NCBI RefSeq assembly: GCF_927798175.1
Contig: NZ_CAKMMP010000013.1
Span: 124,001 to 188,000 of the forward strand
Source of the DNA: Paenibacillus sp. JJ-223
GTDB lineage: Bacteria; Bacillota; Bacilli; Paenibacillales; Paenibacillaceae
Length of the DNA: 64,000 nt
Reading direction: 5' to 3'
Every line of letters starts with the position of its first letter. Positions within the stretch are counted from its first letter, which is position 1. Of the stretch, positions 52,452 through 60,843 are shown in pieces. A program made the position numbers and the translations under genes. The notes under the pieces are model-generated. The model did not search any database. It saw nothing but the letters and a program-made list of their open reading frames with translations, and was not told the DNA's origin.

Positions 52452-53045
52452 ATGGTTAGAACACGCGAGTTTGATACCGAAAAAGCGTTGGATGCGGCCA
52501 TGCATGTGTTTTGGGAAAAAGGATTCGAAGCTGCATCGCTGAGCGATTTGACCAGCAGCATGGGCATTCAGCGTCCCAGCCTCTATGCAGCTTTCGGGGA
52601 CAAAAAAGAACTGTTCGAAAGCACGCTGCGCAGATATAACGCCCTGCATGCATCCCGAATCAAAGCCAAGCTGCAGCAGGAGTCCTCCGTTCGAGCTTCG
52701 TTCCGCACCTTGTTCGAAAGCATCGGGACTGCTGAGGAAGAAACGGGGATAAATAGAGGTTGTTTTTGCATTAATACGATGGTTGAACTGGCTCCGCATA
52801 ATCCGAGGTTTGCCGTGCTTACGCGTGAGCATCAGATGTATCTTGCCGCCATTTTTAAAGAAGCGATCGCGAGGGGACAGGAAATGGGGGAACTATCCGG
52901 GACGCTGGATGCACATGCCGTGGCTCAATCGCTCGTCGTTTCGATGATTGGTCTGACGGTCATGATGAAATCCGGACCGGATCAGACGTTTATTCGGCAG
53001 AGCATCGATATGGCGCTGTCCGTGCTGGAAGGTGGAGAGCGATGA
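52452..53045 (+). CDS. TetR family transcriptional regulator
   Basis: 197 aa from the ATG at 52452; AAGGTGG lies upstream. The N-terminal HTH (KALDAAMHVFWEKGFEAASL, LTSSMGIQRPSLYAAFGDKK) is of the YdgD/AcrR type. A helical ligand-binding domain contains NRGCFCINTMVELAPHNPRF, the TetR_C signature of quinone/aldehyde-responsive subgroups. It probably represses the divergent MFS exporter. It overlaps the next gene by 4 bp (ATGA). Confidence 0.9.
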   Translation: MVRTREFDTEKALDAAMHVFWEKGFEAASLSDLTSSMGIQRPSLYAAFGDKKELFESTLRRYNALHASRIKAKLQQESSVRASFRTLFESIGTAEEETGINRGCFCINTMVELAPHNPRFAVLTREHQMYLAAIFKEAIARGQEMGELSGTLDAHAVAQSLVVSMIGLTVMMKSGPDQTFIRQSIDMALSVLEGGER

Positions 53046-54127
53046 TCCAAACGACGAGCAAGCTGCTTGAGCGATTGAAATCAAACACAGCCCCTGATGC
53101 GGCGATCATTGACGCCCATTGCAAAGTGATTTCAAATTACGGGGATCGGTCGGACGCTGCCGCATTGCTGCGAGTTTTTATGGAGCGGCCCGAGGATTAT
53201 CGTTATACCGCGCTGCTTGGACCAGTGATGCGATGTGGTGACCGGGATTTGGCGGAACAATTGTACCGATTCGCGTTCGAACACGGAAGATTGAAACCGG
53301 AGATGCCGTCGGAGCTTCTGCATGTTCTTGGTTATATGGAGTATCCCCTGGATACGAATTACCTGGTAGATTGCGTACTTGAAGGGGATTGGTACCTGTC
53401 GAAAGATGCGTGCCTTGCTTTGCTGCATTTGCCTTGCGAAGAGCAACACCACCGGCTGGAAGAGGCGGTGGAACAAGTGGTCGGGCAGGCGATTTTCTCG
53501 GAATTTTTGCCTGCATTGTGCGTGAAGTGGGCTCCTGCGGCGAATATGGTTCCCCGACTTGTCGAGTGGGGGAATCGTGCATCGACCGACTGCAATGCAG
53601 GATTGGTTCTGGGAATTGCCCTGTACGGCCCCTCCCAGAAAGAGGTGCTTAAACGTCTGTTGTTGGAGCCTGGCTGGGATTTGTGCCAGAACGGAACAGG
53701 CAGTCATTGGTGGGCATATATGGCGATGCCATTGACAGGATTGAGTGTTCGTGAATTGATCGCCGAGCTGCGGCTAAACGAAACGAACACGGCCTCAGAT
53801 CATCTGGCGTCTGCACCCTGTGCAAACAGGAGCGATTCTGCCCAATTTTCGGCAGTGCACCGATATCAGGTGCTTCATGATTTGTTGCAATTCACAATGG
53901 AAGCTCCGGATCATCCGCTTCGGCATGCACAAAAGCTACAGGAATCGATGGAAGATCTGTACCAGCAGTTGTTTGCATGGAGCACGCCGCATGAAGATGA
54001 TTCCATTATGGGCCGGATTGGATTCGATTTGGGCATAAATCATTTCATGATTGACCGTTATAGCGATCTTCGTTCCAAAATGGAAATGTGCATAAGCCGA
54101 GAACTGGAACAGGGTGAACGCCGCTGA
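53042..54127 (+). CDS. Hypothetical helical-repeat protein coupled to tetR
   Basis: 361 aa. Starts MIQTTSKLLERLKSNTAPDA and overlaps the tetR stop as ATGA. All-helical, with successive ~35-residue blocks (DAAALLRVFMERPEDYRYTA, RDLAEQLYRFAFEHGRLKPE, KDACLALLHLPCEEQHHRLE) that suggest HEAT-like repeats, a protein-protein contact fold. No signal peptide. Coupling to tetR suggests it is made with the regulator and may modulate it, but nothing in the sequence proves this. Family not recognised. Confidence 0.6.
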   Translation: MIQTTSKLLERLKSNTAPDAAIIDAHCKVISNYGDRSDAAALLRVFMERPEDYRYTALLGPVMRCGDRDLAEQLYRFAFEHGRLKPEMPSELLHVLGYMEYPLDTNYLVDCVLEGDWYLSKDACLALLHLPCEEQHHRLEEAVEQVVGQAIFSEFLPALCVKWAPAANMVPRLVEWGNRASTDCNAGLVLGIALYGPSQKEVLKRLLLEPGWDLCQNGTGSHWWAYMAMPLTGLSVRELIAELRLNETNTASDHLASAPCANRSDSAQFSAVHRYQVLHDLLQFTMEAPDHPLRHAQKLQESMEDLYQQLFAWSTPHEDDSIMGRIGFDLGINHFMIDRYSDLRSKMEMCISRELEQGERR

Positions 54128-54240
54128 CTCTCTTACCCTTAATCTGTAACTTTATGAAACTTTATGTATATTCAAACGTATGAAAGGCAAAGACGTGTAT
54201 CTTTCCCGAATAACGTTGAATGCAGATAAGGAGGGGGAAC

Positions 54241-54504
54241 ATGCGGCTGGTACTTAACCGAATCATGTTGATTGCATTTTACTTGGTAGGCGTGCTTTCC
54301 ACGACGTTGGGCAATACGGGCATGGTCACTTTTGGGCTGGTCACGCTGGGCGTGCTGGCGCTTGTCGTGATTGAGGCAACCTTGAGAATGACCGACCAAT
54401 CCAAACAGGATGCTTTGTATGCCAAGGTTCGTGCCATCGTTCAGGTACTGGTGGCCATACTCGTTACGGCAGCTTTGTTCAAACTGGTTTGGTATTTCTT
54501 TTAG
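54241..54504 (+). CDS. Small membrane protein
   Basis: 87 aa from the ATG at 54241 (MRLVLNRIMLIAFYLVGVLS), preceded by AGGAGGGGG. Three hydrophobic segments (LIAFYLVGVLS, MVTFGLVTLGVLALVVIEA, VLVAILVTAALFKLVWYFF) are separated by a charged loop with MTDQSKQDALYAK. No function is known. It stands alone between the TetR partner gene and a structured intergenic region. Confidence 0.65.
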   Translation: MRLVLNRIMLIAFYLVGVLSTTLGNTGMVTFGLVTLGVLALVVIEATLRMTDQSKQDALYAKVRAIVQVLVAILVTAALFKLVWYFF

Positions 54505-54680
54505 ATCACAGCAGAACGTTGGAGCAATGCCGATTGCACGACGATCACAGACACAGACCGGGTAGAGCTCAAGTTTTCAATCATTACATAGGTACGAAGG
54601 CAATTGCTGCTTTTCAAACGAGTTGGCAGGGGGCCAAGGGAACGCCGTAAGGCATAGCATTTCAAAGTAGAGAGAACGAC

Positions 54681-54729
54681 AAACAAGGTGTTCTTCGACG
54701 GGTTGACCCACGTCGGGAGCACCTTGTTT
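54681..54729. terminator. Very stable hairpin between convergent genes, probable bidirectional terminator
   Basis: 10-bp perfect arms AAACAAGGTG/CACCTTGTTT. A second stem CGACG/CGTCG and GGG/CCC nest inside, closed by TTGA. The T run is only three bases, so it may instead be a structured RNA end. It lies between the membrane protein gene (+) and lacI (-). Confidence 0.5.
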
Positions 54730-54788
54730 GCGTGATGACCGGCGTTTTGCCGGGAAGGGCAGCATGAACGCTTCATGCCTTCATCGTC

Positions 54789-55835
54789 TTATTCCCTCAG
54801 CGTCGAACGTGTCATGCTGACGCTGGACTCGCGTACGATAAGCCTGGGCTCGAACTGAATCCGTTCGTAGTCGCTGGAGCTCATGTCCCGAATGCGTTTA
54901 AGGAGCAATTCCGTTGCCAGCCTGGCCACTTCTTCGCCCATGATCGACACGGAACTGATCTTCGGCGAGCTGACCGTGGTCCATTGGTTGTTATCCACGC
55001 CAACGACGGCTACATCCTCCGGAACGCGAATGCCCAATTCCTTAAAACGGTTGACCAGGCCGATGGCCACCATGTCATTGATGGCATAGACGGCGTCCGG
55101 CATACGGGTCAGGCCGTAAAAATAGTCCGCAGCATTTGCGCCGGTCTGCAATGAAAAATCCTCCCCGAAGTAAACCAGCGAGATGTCGACATTCCCCAAT
55201 GCTTGCTCGTACGCCCGATAACGTTCCTCGATAATGTCTTTGGGAGCGCCGGCATAAGCGATGCGGGTCCGGCCGATTTTGATCAGATGGTCCATGATCA
55301 GTTTGCCTTCAGGTTGGGAAAGGGAGACGATATCCGCATGAATGCCCTGTTCCAGTTTTTTGCCGTAATTGATCAGGGATATGGGTAATGGCGCTTTGTT
55401 GATCAGGGACGGCAATGTTTTGGGGTAGGCCAGGGGCATCATGATCAGCCCGTCGACATGCAGTTTTTTAATATGACGGATCGTTTCCAGCTCCGTGCGT
55501 GCATTGCCGGCGGTGTTAATCTGTACCACATGGTAACCATGCTGTTTGGCGGTCTGCTCGACCGACCACGAAATTTCCGGAATAATGGCATTGCGTATAT
55601 CGGGCACAACGAGCGCGATTTGGTTGGTTTGGCGAATTTTCAGGCTTTGCGCGGACGTATTGGGAATAAAACCGAGTTCTTCAATCGCGAGCATGATTCG
55701 TTCCCTCGTTTTGCTGCTGATGCCCTTCGAGTTGTTGATGGCGCGGGAGACGGTGGCGATGCCTACGCCAGCCCGCTCGGCCACATCCTTGATTGTCACT
55801 TTATGTTCTTTGCTCACGTTAAAATCTGACCTCAT
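54789..55835 (-). CDS. LacI family repressor, probable regulator of bdhA and itself
   Basis: 348 aa from 55835, or 342 from the GTG at 55817 (MSKEHKVTIKDVAERAGVG), which has GAGGT upstream and a more usual LacI N-terminus. HTH VTIKDVAERAGVGIATVSRA, hinge AQSLKIRQTN and a C-terminal effector domain (IALVVPDIRNAIIPEISWSV, VAVVGVDNNQWTTVSSPKIS). It is divergent from bdhA. Matching palindromes stand in front of each gene, so auto- and cross-repression are likely. The inducer is unknown. Confidence 0.9.
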   Translation of the reverse strand: MRSDFNVSKEHKVTIKDVAERAGVGIATVSRAINNSKGISSKTRERIMLAIEELGFIPNTSAQSLKIRQTNQIALVVPDIRNAIIPEISWSVEQTAKQHGYHVVQINTAGNARTELETIRHIKKLHVDGLIMMPLAYPKTLPSLINKAPLPISLINYGKKLEQGIHADIVSLSQPEGKLIMDHLIKIGRTRIAYAGAPKDIIEERYRAYEQALGNVDISLVYFGEDFSLQTGANAADYFYGLTRMPDAVYAINDMVAIGLVNRFKELGIRVPEDVAVVGVDNNQWTTVSSPKISSVSIMGEEVARLATELLLKRIRDMSSSDYERIQFEPRLIVRESSVSMTRSTLRE

Positions 55836-55840
55836 TTCAT

Positions 55841-55854
55841 CGGAAACGATTCCG
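55841..55854 (-). promoter_or_regulatory. LacI operator in front of lacI
   Basis: CGGAAACGATTCCG, nearly identical to the operator at 56078 and six bases upstream of the lacI start, so binding would block its own expression. Confidence 0.6.
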
Positions 55855-56042
55855 ATTTTTGGTTCGAAGTAATATATGGAACGATGGATATATATAGATT
55901 ATAACACTTGCCGCACGAATGTATCCGCATAAATATTGCAGCTGTGGGGAAAATGAATAGGCTTCAATGAAAGTGCTTTATTTCACATGGAGTTCATCGC
56001 GAGAATGGTTCAACTTTTAATTAAATAAAAGGAAATTTAAGT

Positions 56043-56071
56043 TTGACATGTTATCTAAAGTGTGACATATT
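56043..56071 (+). promoter_or_regulatory. SigA promoter of bdhA
   Basis: TTGACA, 17 bases, CATATT. The operator at 56078 begins six bases downstream of the -10, over the expected transcription start. Confidence 0.7.
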
Positions 56072-56077
56072 TAACTA

Positions 56078-56091
56078 CGGAAACGTTTCCG
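56078..56091 (+). promoter_or_regulatory. LacI operator in front of bdhA
   Basis: CGGAAACGTTTCCG, a perfect 14-bp palindrome at the start of the bdhA transcript; the pair to the site at 55841. It also resembles a cre box in its centre. Confidence 0.7.
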
Positions 56092-56129
56092 GAATTAATT
56101 TAAAACAAATCATCTGGGAGATGAAAGAA

Positions 56130-57179
56130 ATGAAAGCACTTCGTTGGCATGGAGTTAAAGATTTGCGTCTCGAAAACATTGAAGAACCCCGCCCTGTCAA
56201 GGGAAAGGTTAAAATAAAAGTAGAATGGTGCGGGATTTGCGGCAGTGATTTGCACGAATATACAGCCGGGCCGATTTTCATTCCCGCGCAGGATCCGCAT
56301 CCGCTAACAGGGGAGAAAGCACCGATCGTTATGGGCCATGAGTTTTCCGGTCAAGTGGTGGAGGTTGGCGAAGGCGTTACCCGCTTCAAGGCAGGCGATC
56401 GCGTAGTCGTTGAGCCGATCTATGCTTGCGGACACTGTGAAGCCTGCAAACAAGGACGATACAATCTGTGCGATGAGATGGGCTTCCTGGGTCTTGCCGG
56501 CGGCGGCGGGGGTTTCTCCGAATATGTGACGGCATGGGAAAACATGGTCCATCCGATTCCCGACTCCATTTCGTACGAACAGGGTGCCCTGGTTGAGCCT
56601 TCAGCCGTGGCGCTGCACGCAGTACGCCAAAGCAAACTGAAAGTAGGAGACACCGCAGCCGTGTTTGGCGCAGGTCCGATCGGTTTGCTCGTCATCGAGG
56701 CACTGAAAGCATCTGGTGCTTCCGAGATCTATGTGGTCGAGCTGTCTGAAGAGCGCAAAGCGAAGGCAGAAGAGCTTGGCGCAATCGTCATCGATCCAAC
56801 CAAGTTCGACGTGGTGGATGAGATTCATCAACGGACGAATGGCGGCGTCAACGTAGCTTATGAGGTTACAGGCGTTCCTCCTGTGCTGCAGCAGGCGATT
56901 AACTCCACCCGCATTGGCGGCGAATTGATGATTGTCAGCATTTTCGAAAAGGAAGCGCCGATCATGCCGAATTCCATCGTCATGAAAGAACGTACCGTAA
57001 ACGGCATCATCGGTTATCGCGACGTGTTCCCGGCCGTCATCAGCCTGATGGATAAAGGGTTCTTCCCTGCCGAGAAGCTCGTTACCAAACGGATTTCTTT
57101 GGATGAAGTCGTGAGCGAAGGGTTCGAAGCGCTTTTGAAAGAGAAAAACCAGGTTAAGATTCTCGTAAAAGCAGAGTAA
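56130..57179 (+). CDS. bdhA: (R,R)-butanediol dehydrogenase-type zinc alcohol dehydrogenase
   Basis: 349 aa from the ATG at 56130 (MKALRWHGVKDLRLE), nine bases after GGGAG; the ATG at 56121 is too close to it, and the length matches Bacillus BdhA (346). Catalytic zinc ligands in CGICGSDLHEY (Cys) and MGHEFSG (His-Glu), structural zinc in CGHCEACKQGRYNLC, NAD site VFGAGPIGLLVIEA. It interconverts acetoin and 2,3-butanediol. It is repressed, by inference, by the divergent LacI protein. Confidence 0.92.
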   Translation: MKALRWHGVKDLRLENIEEPRPVKGKVKIKVEWCGICGSDLHEYTAGPIFIPAQDPHPLTGEKAPIVMGHEFSGQVVEVGEGVTRFKAGDRVVVEPIYACGHCEACKQGRYNLCDEMGFLGLAGGGGGFSEYVTAWENMVHPIPDSISYEQGALVEPSAVALHAVRQSKLKVGDTAAVFGAGPIGLLVIEALKASGASEIYVVELSEERKAKAEELGAIVIDPTKFDVVDEIHQRTNGGVNVAYEVTGVPPVLQQAINSTRIGGELMIVSIFEKEAPIMPNSIVMKERTVNGIIGYRDVFPAVISLMDKGFFPAEKLVTKRISLDEVVSEGFEALLKEKNQVKILVKAE

Positions 57180-57256
57180 TGTCCTTGCAAGACGGGAATG
57201 AGGGGGTACAGCTGTCTATCAAGTAGGCGGGTATCACGTATATTGCAATCGTTACA

Positions 57257-57300
57257 AGAGGCAAAGCTATCGGCGGCAGCGGATAGTTTGCCTCTTTTTT
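57257..57300 (+). terminator. Terminator of bdhA
   Basis: Stem AGAGGCAAA/TTTGCCTCT with an inner CTATC/GGATAG stem and a run of six T. Confidence 0.9.
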
Positions 57301-57418
57301 GCGCATCGTGGGCGGACTTTGTTGCAAGCATGTACGGTTTCACATAGTATAAAAGGATACAAAATGTATCGTTTATAGCTCGGAATCAATGAGAATACGC
57401 AAGAAGGAGGAAGTGGAC

Positions 57419-58732
57419 ATGCAGAGCAATAGCAAGTGGATTGCGTTCATGTTGACCATTGCCGCGGGCTTGGGATGGTTGGCGGCAGGGAAATTTCAGA
57501 CGAAATCACATGTACCGCAGGAACTGCCGCCGCAGGGAGAGCAGGTAATGGCTAAGGCAAAGGTATCCAGCATTCCGGGGCCTTCGTCCGACGTGACTTC
57601 CAAAATCGAATTTCTGGGCAAACCGTTCAACAAAGCGCCTTATGCCAACAACGTTTGGGATATGCAGCTGTACAACGGGAAAATTTATTTGGGCTTTGGA
57701 AACAGCAGCAACACTGGTCCATCTCCGAATGCGGGGCCCATTCCCATCATCTACTATGATGCCGCAGGTTCGTCGTTTACGACCCAATCGGTAAAAAGCA
57801 GCAACCCCTCCCTGAAGTCTGCGCCCAAAATGACAGTCGACGAAGAGCAGATTGACATATTCAAAGTGCTTGACGGCAAACTGTATATTCCGGGAAATGA
57901 TTCGGACGGTGAAGAATGGTCATTAGGCAATTTCTATCGATTGGACGGGGACGTTTGGACGAAATACCGCAATTTGCCTTCGGGCATTCATGTATATGAC
58001 ATGGCATTGTATCAAGGAAAATTATTTGCCGCCATCGGTACGGATCGTAAACCGACAGTGCTTGTTTCCCACGACATGGGCGAAAGTTGGCAGGTGTTTG
58101 CAACGATGAATGCGCTCGGAATGCGTGCCTATTCGCTGTTCGAAATCAACGGCAAGTTGTATGCTTCCGCCATGTTGTATCCGGACAACAAAATATGGGG
58201 CGACAAAACAAACATTCTGGAAATCAACGCAAAGCTGGAAAAGAAAGAAGTGGTGGTGTACGGGAAAAACCTGCTCCCTGGGCTGACGTACCAGCAAGGG
58301 ACAGTTCCGTACAACAAAATCGGCAAAAAGGTGAATTTCAACGGCAAACTGGTCTACATTATTGGCAGCGTATTCAACGACCATCAACTGCTGCCCAAAT
58401 CGTTGAACGTTATGACGGATATCCATCAGGCCCGAAGGGTTGCGCTGCCTGATGCAAAAGCTTTGCCGACGGATGTGCTCGCTCGCGACGGCAAAGTGTA
58501 CGTTTTGACGTATACGCGGTTAAGCGCCAACTCATATATCAACCGGGTATACCAAACGACCGATTTGGACACATGGAACGAGGTGCTGCGTTTTAAACAG
58601 GACACGTACGCCAAATCGTTCGAGGAATATGACGGTGATTTCTACTTCGGTCTGGGCACGGATCCGGATGTGCTTTCTCCCTCGTCGGGAAAATTGCTGC
58701 GGGTTCGAAGCCAGTATATTCCGAAGATATAA
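57419..58732 (+). CDS. Secreted or membrane-anchored beta-propeller-like protein
   Basis: 437 aa from the ATG at 57419 (MQSNSKWIAFMLTIAAGLGW), 10-15 bases after AAGGAGGAAG. The N-terminal hydrophobic segment (residues 6-24) is a signal anchor. The body shows repeated strands of the type LYNGKIYLGFGN, VLDGKLYIPGND, LYQGKLFAAIGTD, EINGKLYASAMLY, FNGKLVYIIGSV, RDGKVYVLTYTR, giving about six kelch/sialidase-like blades. Two Asp-box-like stretches occur (SHDMGESWQVF, TTDLDTWNEVL). A sialidase- or exo-sugar-type propeller is possible, but no catalytic set is evident. Confidence 0.7.
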   Translation: MQSNSKWIAFMLTIAAGLGWLAAGKFQTKSHVPQELPPQGEQVMAKAKVSSIPGPSSDVTSKIEFLGKPFNKAPYANNVWDMQLYNGKIYLGFGNSSNTGPSPNAGPIPIIYYDAAGSSFTTQSVKSSNPSLKSAPKMTVDEEQIDIFKVLDGKLYIPGNDSDGEEWSLGNFYRLDGDVWTKYRNLPSGIHVYDMALYQGKLFAAIGTDRKPTVLVSHDMGESWQVFATMNALGMRAYSLFEINGKLYASAMLYPDNKIWGDKTNILEINAKLEKKEVVVYGKNLLPGLTYQQGTVPYNKIGKKVNFNGKLVYIIGSVFNDHQLLPKSLNVMTDIHQARRVALPDAKALPTDVLARDGKVYVLTYTRLSANSYINRVYQTTDLDTWNEVLRFKQDTYAKSFEEYDGDFYFGLGTDPDVLSPSSGKLLRVRSQYIPKI

Positions 58733-58781
58733 TTTAACCCGGATGAAGGATTACGATGGAATTAAAGGAAAACCAACGTAC

Positions 58782-58806
58782 AGCCGCCGTATTGGCGGCT
58801 ATTTTA
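58782..58806 (+). terminator. Hairpin downstream of the propeller gene
   Basis: AGCCGCC/GGCGGCT with loop GTATT, followed by ATTTTA; a short T run makes it a moderate terminator. The remainder of 58733-59064 (332 bp) holds no gene that I can support; the last 30 bp carry the nagZ RBS. Confidence 0.65.
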
Positions 58807-59064
58807 CGAGACTATAATGATAATTTCAATATATGAAAAATTCATAATAGAAAACCAAGCTTCCGCGCACGCTCTTAAGCACATTCCGCCAGGGATCGGT
58901 TCCCGCGCTTCGAATAACGTGAATGTCTGCCAGACCGTTACACCCATGCAACGTGTTGGTCAGGTGGAACAAGGGAGATTGGTTTTGAAAAAACGGATAC
59001 ATATGATATGGTAGGCCTGAACCTTTGATTCGCTTCACGATACGCACAAGGAGGCAAACATACA

Positions 59065-60441
59065 TTGAATATGAAGCAAAACGAGCAGAACCACCGCACG
59101 AGACAGAGATACAGGGGTTTCGTTCTATTCCTGCTGCTGGGCACGATGATTATGCTGGCAGCTTGCGGACAATCCGGGCAACCCAATCCTTCGGCCAGTC
59201 CCGATGCCGGTACAGGCCAGGAAGGAACCGGGAACAGCAGCGGCCAAGCCGGATCTGCCGGGAGCGGCTCCCAACCGGAAGCGGGGAACTCGCCCGGGAA
59301 CGAGTCAGAGGAAGGCACGACGCCATCCCAGGAGAACCATGATCCCGTTCAGGAGCAGTTGGATCAGATGACCCTGGAGGAAAAAGTGGGGCAAATGATC
59401 CTCGCCGGCGTTCAAGGCACTGTGCTGGATGACCAGGCTCGCCGCATGATTGCAGACCAAAAGGTTGGCGGCATTATTTTATATGCGAACAACGTGACAA
59501 CGCTGGATGGAACAGCGAAGTTCGTGCAATCCATTAAAGAAGCGAACCGTTCCAATCCTGTTCCCATTCTGATGGGTGTAGACCAGGAAGGCGGCAAGGT
59601 AAGCCGCATGCCCGATGAGGTGAAGTCGATTCCTTCCAATGGAAAGGTGGGCAAAACCAAGGACGCAGGCCTTGCAGAAGAGATGGGCACGCTGCTGGCA
59701 AGGCAGGTGAAGCTTGCCGGATTCAATCTCGATTTTGCCCCGGTGCTGGACGTAAACAGCAACCCGAATAACCCGGTCATTGGCGACCGTTCATTCGGCA
59801 GCACGGCTGAGCTGGTGTCCCGTCTGGGCGTGGCCGAGATGAAGGGGCTGCGCAGCGAGGGCATCATTCCGGTCGTGAAGCATTTTCCCGGTCACGGGGA
59901 TACGTCGGTCGATTCCCATTTGGAGCTGCCCGTGGTAAACAAAACGGAGCAGCAATTGGCAAAGCTGGAGTGGATCCCTTTTGAAGCGGCGATCAAGGAG
60001 AACGCCGAGGCGGTCATGGTGGCCCATATTTTATTTCCGAAGCTTGATTCCAAGTACCCGGCATCGCTCTCTAACGTCATTATCGGCGAACATCTGCGCG
60101 GCAAATTCAATTATCAAGGCGTCGTCATCACGGATGATCTCAGCATGGGAGCCATCGCCAAAAACTTCAAGCTGGATGAAGCCGCCCTGGCAACTGTCCG
60201 TGCAGGCAGCGATATTTTGCTCGTCGCCCACAGTTACGAAAGCGCAAAGACGATTTTTGATACGCTGATCGATGCGGTAAAGAAAGGCAAGCTCGACGAA
60301 TCCCGCATCGACGAGAGCGTCTATCGCATTTTGGCATTGAAACGGAAGGCGGGCCTGTCGGACGAAAGGCAGGCTTCCGGCGATCTGACCCAGTTGAATA
60401 AAGACATTACGAACTGGCGCAAACAGGTGGAAGCACGTTGA
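59065..60441 (+). CDS. nagZ: Lipoprotein beta-N-acetylhexosaminidase NagZ (GH3)
   Basis: 458 aa from the TTG at 59065, ten bases after AAGGAGG. Lipobox MLAAC (Cys ~35), then a Gly/Ser/Pro-rich tether to ~90. GH3 domain: VGQMILAGVQG, KHFPGHGDTSVDSHLELP near 271-288 (catalytic His/Asp loop of NagZ) and the nucleophile Asp in ITDDLSMGA near 354. It removes terminal GlcNAc from muropeptides outside the membrane during wall recycling. The anchored outer location is as in Bacillus NagZ (YbbD). It stands alone; no murein-recycling neighbours are in the window. Confidence 0.93.
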   Translation: MNMKQNEQNHRTRQRYRGFVLFLLLGTMIMLAACGQSGQPNPSASPDAGTGQEGTGNSSGQAGSAGSGSQPEAGNSPGNESEEGTTPSQENHDPVQEQLDQMTLEEKVGQMILAGVQGTVLDDQARRMIADQKVGGIILYANNVTTLDGTAKFVQSIKEANRSNPVPILMGVDQEGGKVSRMPDEVKSIPSNGKVGKTKDAGLAEEMGTLLARQVKLAGFNLDFAPVLDVNSNPNNPVIGDRSFGSTAELVSRLGVAEMKGLRSEGIIPVVKHFPGHGDTSVDSHLELPVVNKTEQQLAKLEWIPFEAAIKENAEAVMVAHILFPKLDSKYPASLSNVIIGEHLRGKFNYQGVVITDDLSMGAIAKNFKLDEAALATVRAGSDILLVAHSYESAKTIFDTLIDAVKKGKLDESRIDESVYRILALKRKAGLSDERQASGDLTQLNKDITNWRKQVEAR

Positions 60442-60632
60442 TGTAACATTTGAGGCAATCTGATGAGGATATGGAACGAAGGCATTCGTGCCGGGCAGCT
60501 TTCCGCGTGCATGGGGGGCTTGTTCGGCACTTTTTGTTATGCGCACAGGGGCTCCTTCGCTTATTTATTTGCGCTGTTAGGTTGCCAGATGTGACAGTTG
60601 TGATATGATTTGTGCTGGAGTGGATTGCGAAA

Positions 60633-60789
60633 CATCTTCCGATCGCTATTATCCCCAGATTTTTTTGATCCCCTTTTTCAAAGGGAAAATCCGGTGATAA
60701 ACACGAAGCGTATGCTTTCGATGGAGCTTTCTTACAGAAAGCTTTTAGCTCCGCTTCTGCAGATTCTTTTTGCCCCCTCCGTTTTTGTG
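60633..60789 (-). repeat. Dispersed repeat, copy E (inverted, partial, with an insertion)
   Basis: On the minus strand it matches the family from AACGGAG through TTATCACCGGATTTTCCC to ATAGCGATCGGAAGATG. A stretch of about 40 bp replaces the GCGTTCGCA region; it contains its own hairpin (AGCTTTC/GAAAGCT). Both terminal inverted repeats are missing. It lies between nagZ and the response regulator, ending 55 bp before the latter, and is the main content of the 402-bp gap. Confidence 0.75.
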
Positions 60790-60843
60790 TAAATTTCTAG
60801 TTCAACCTATATAGATGATATAAGTTAAAGGTGGTACTGCTTG

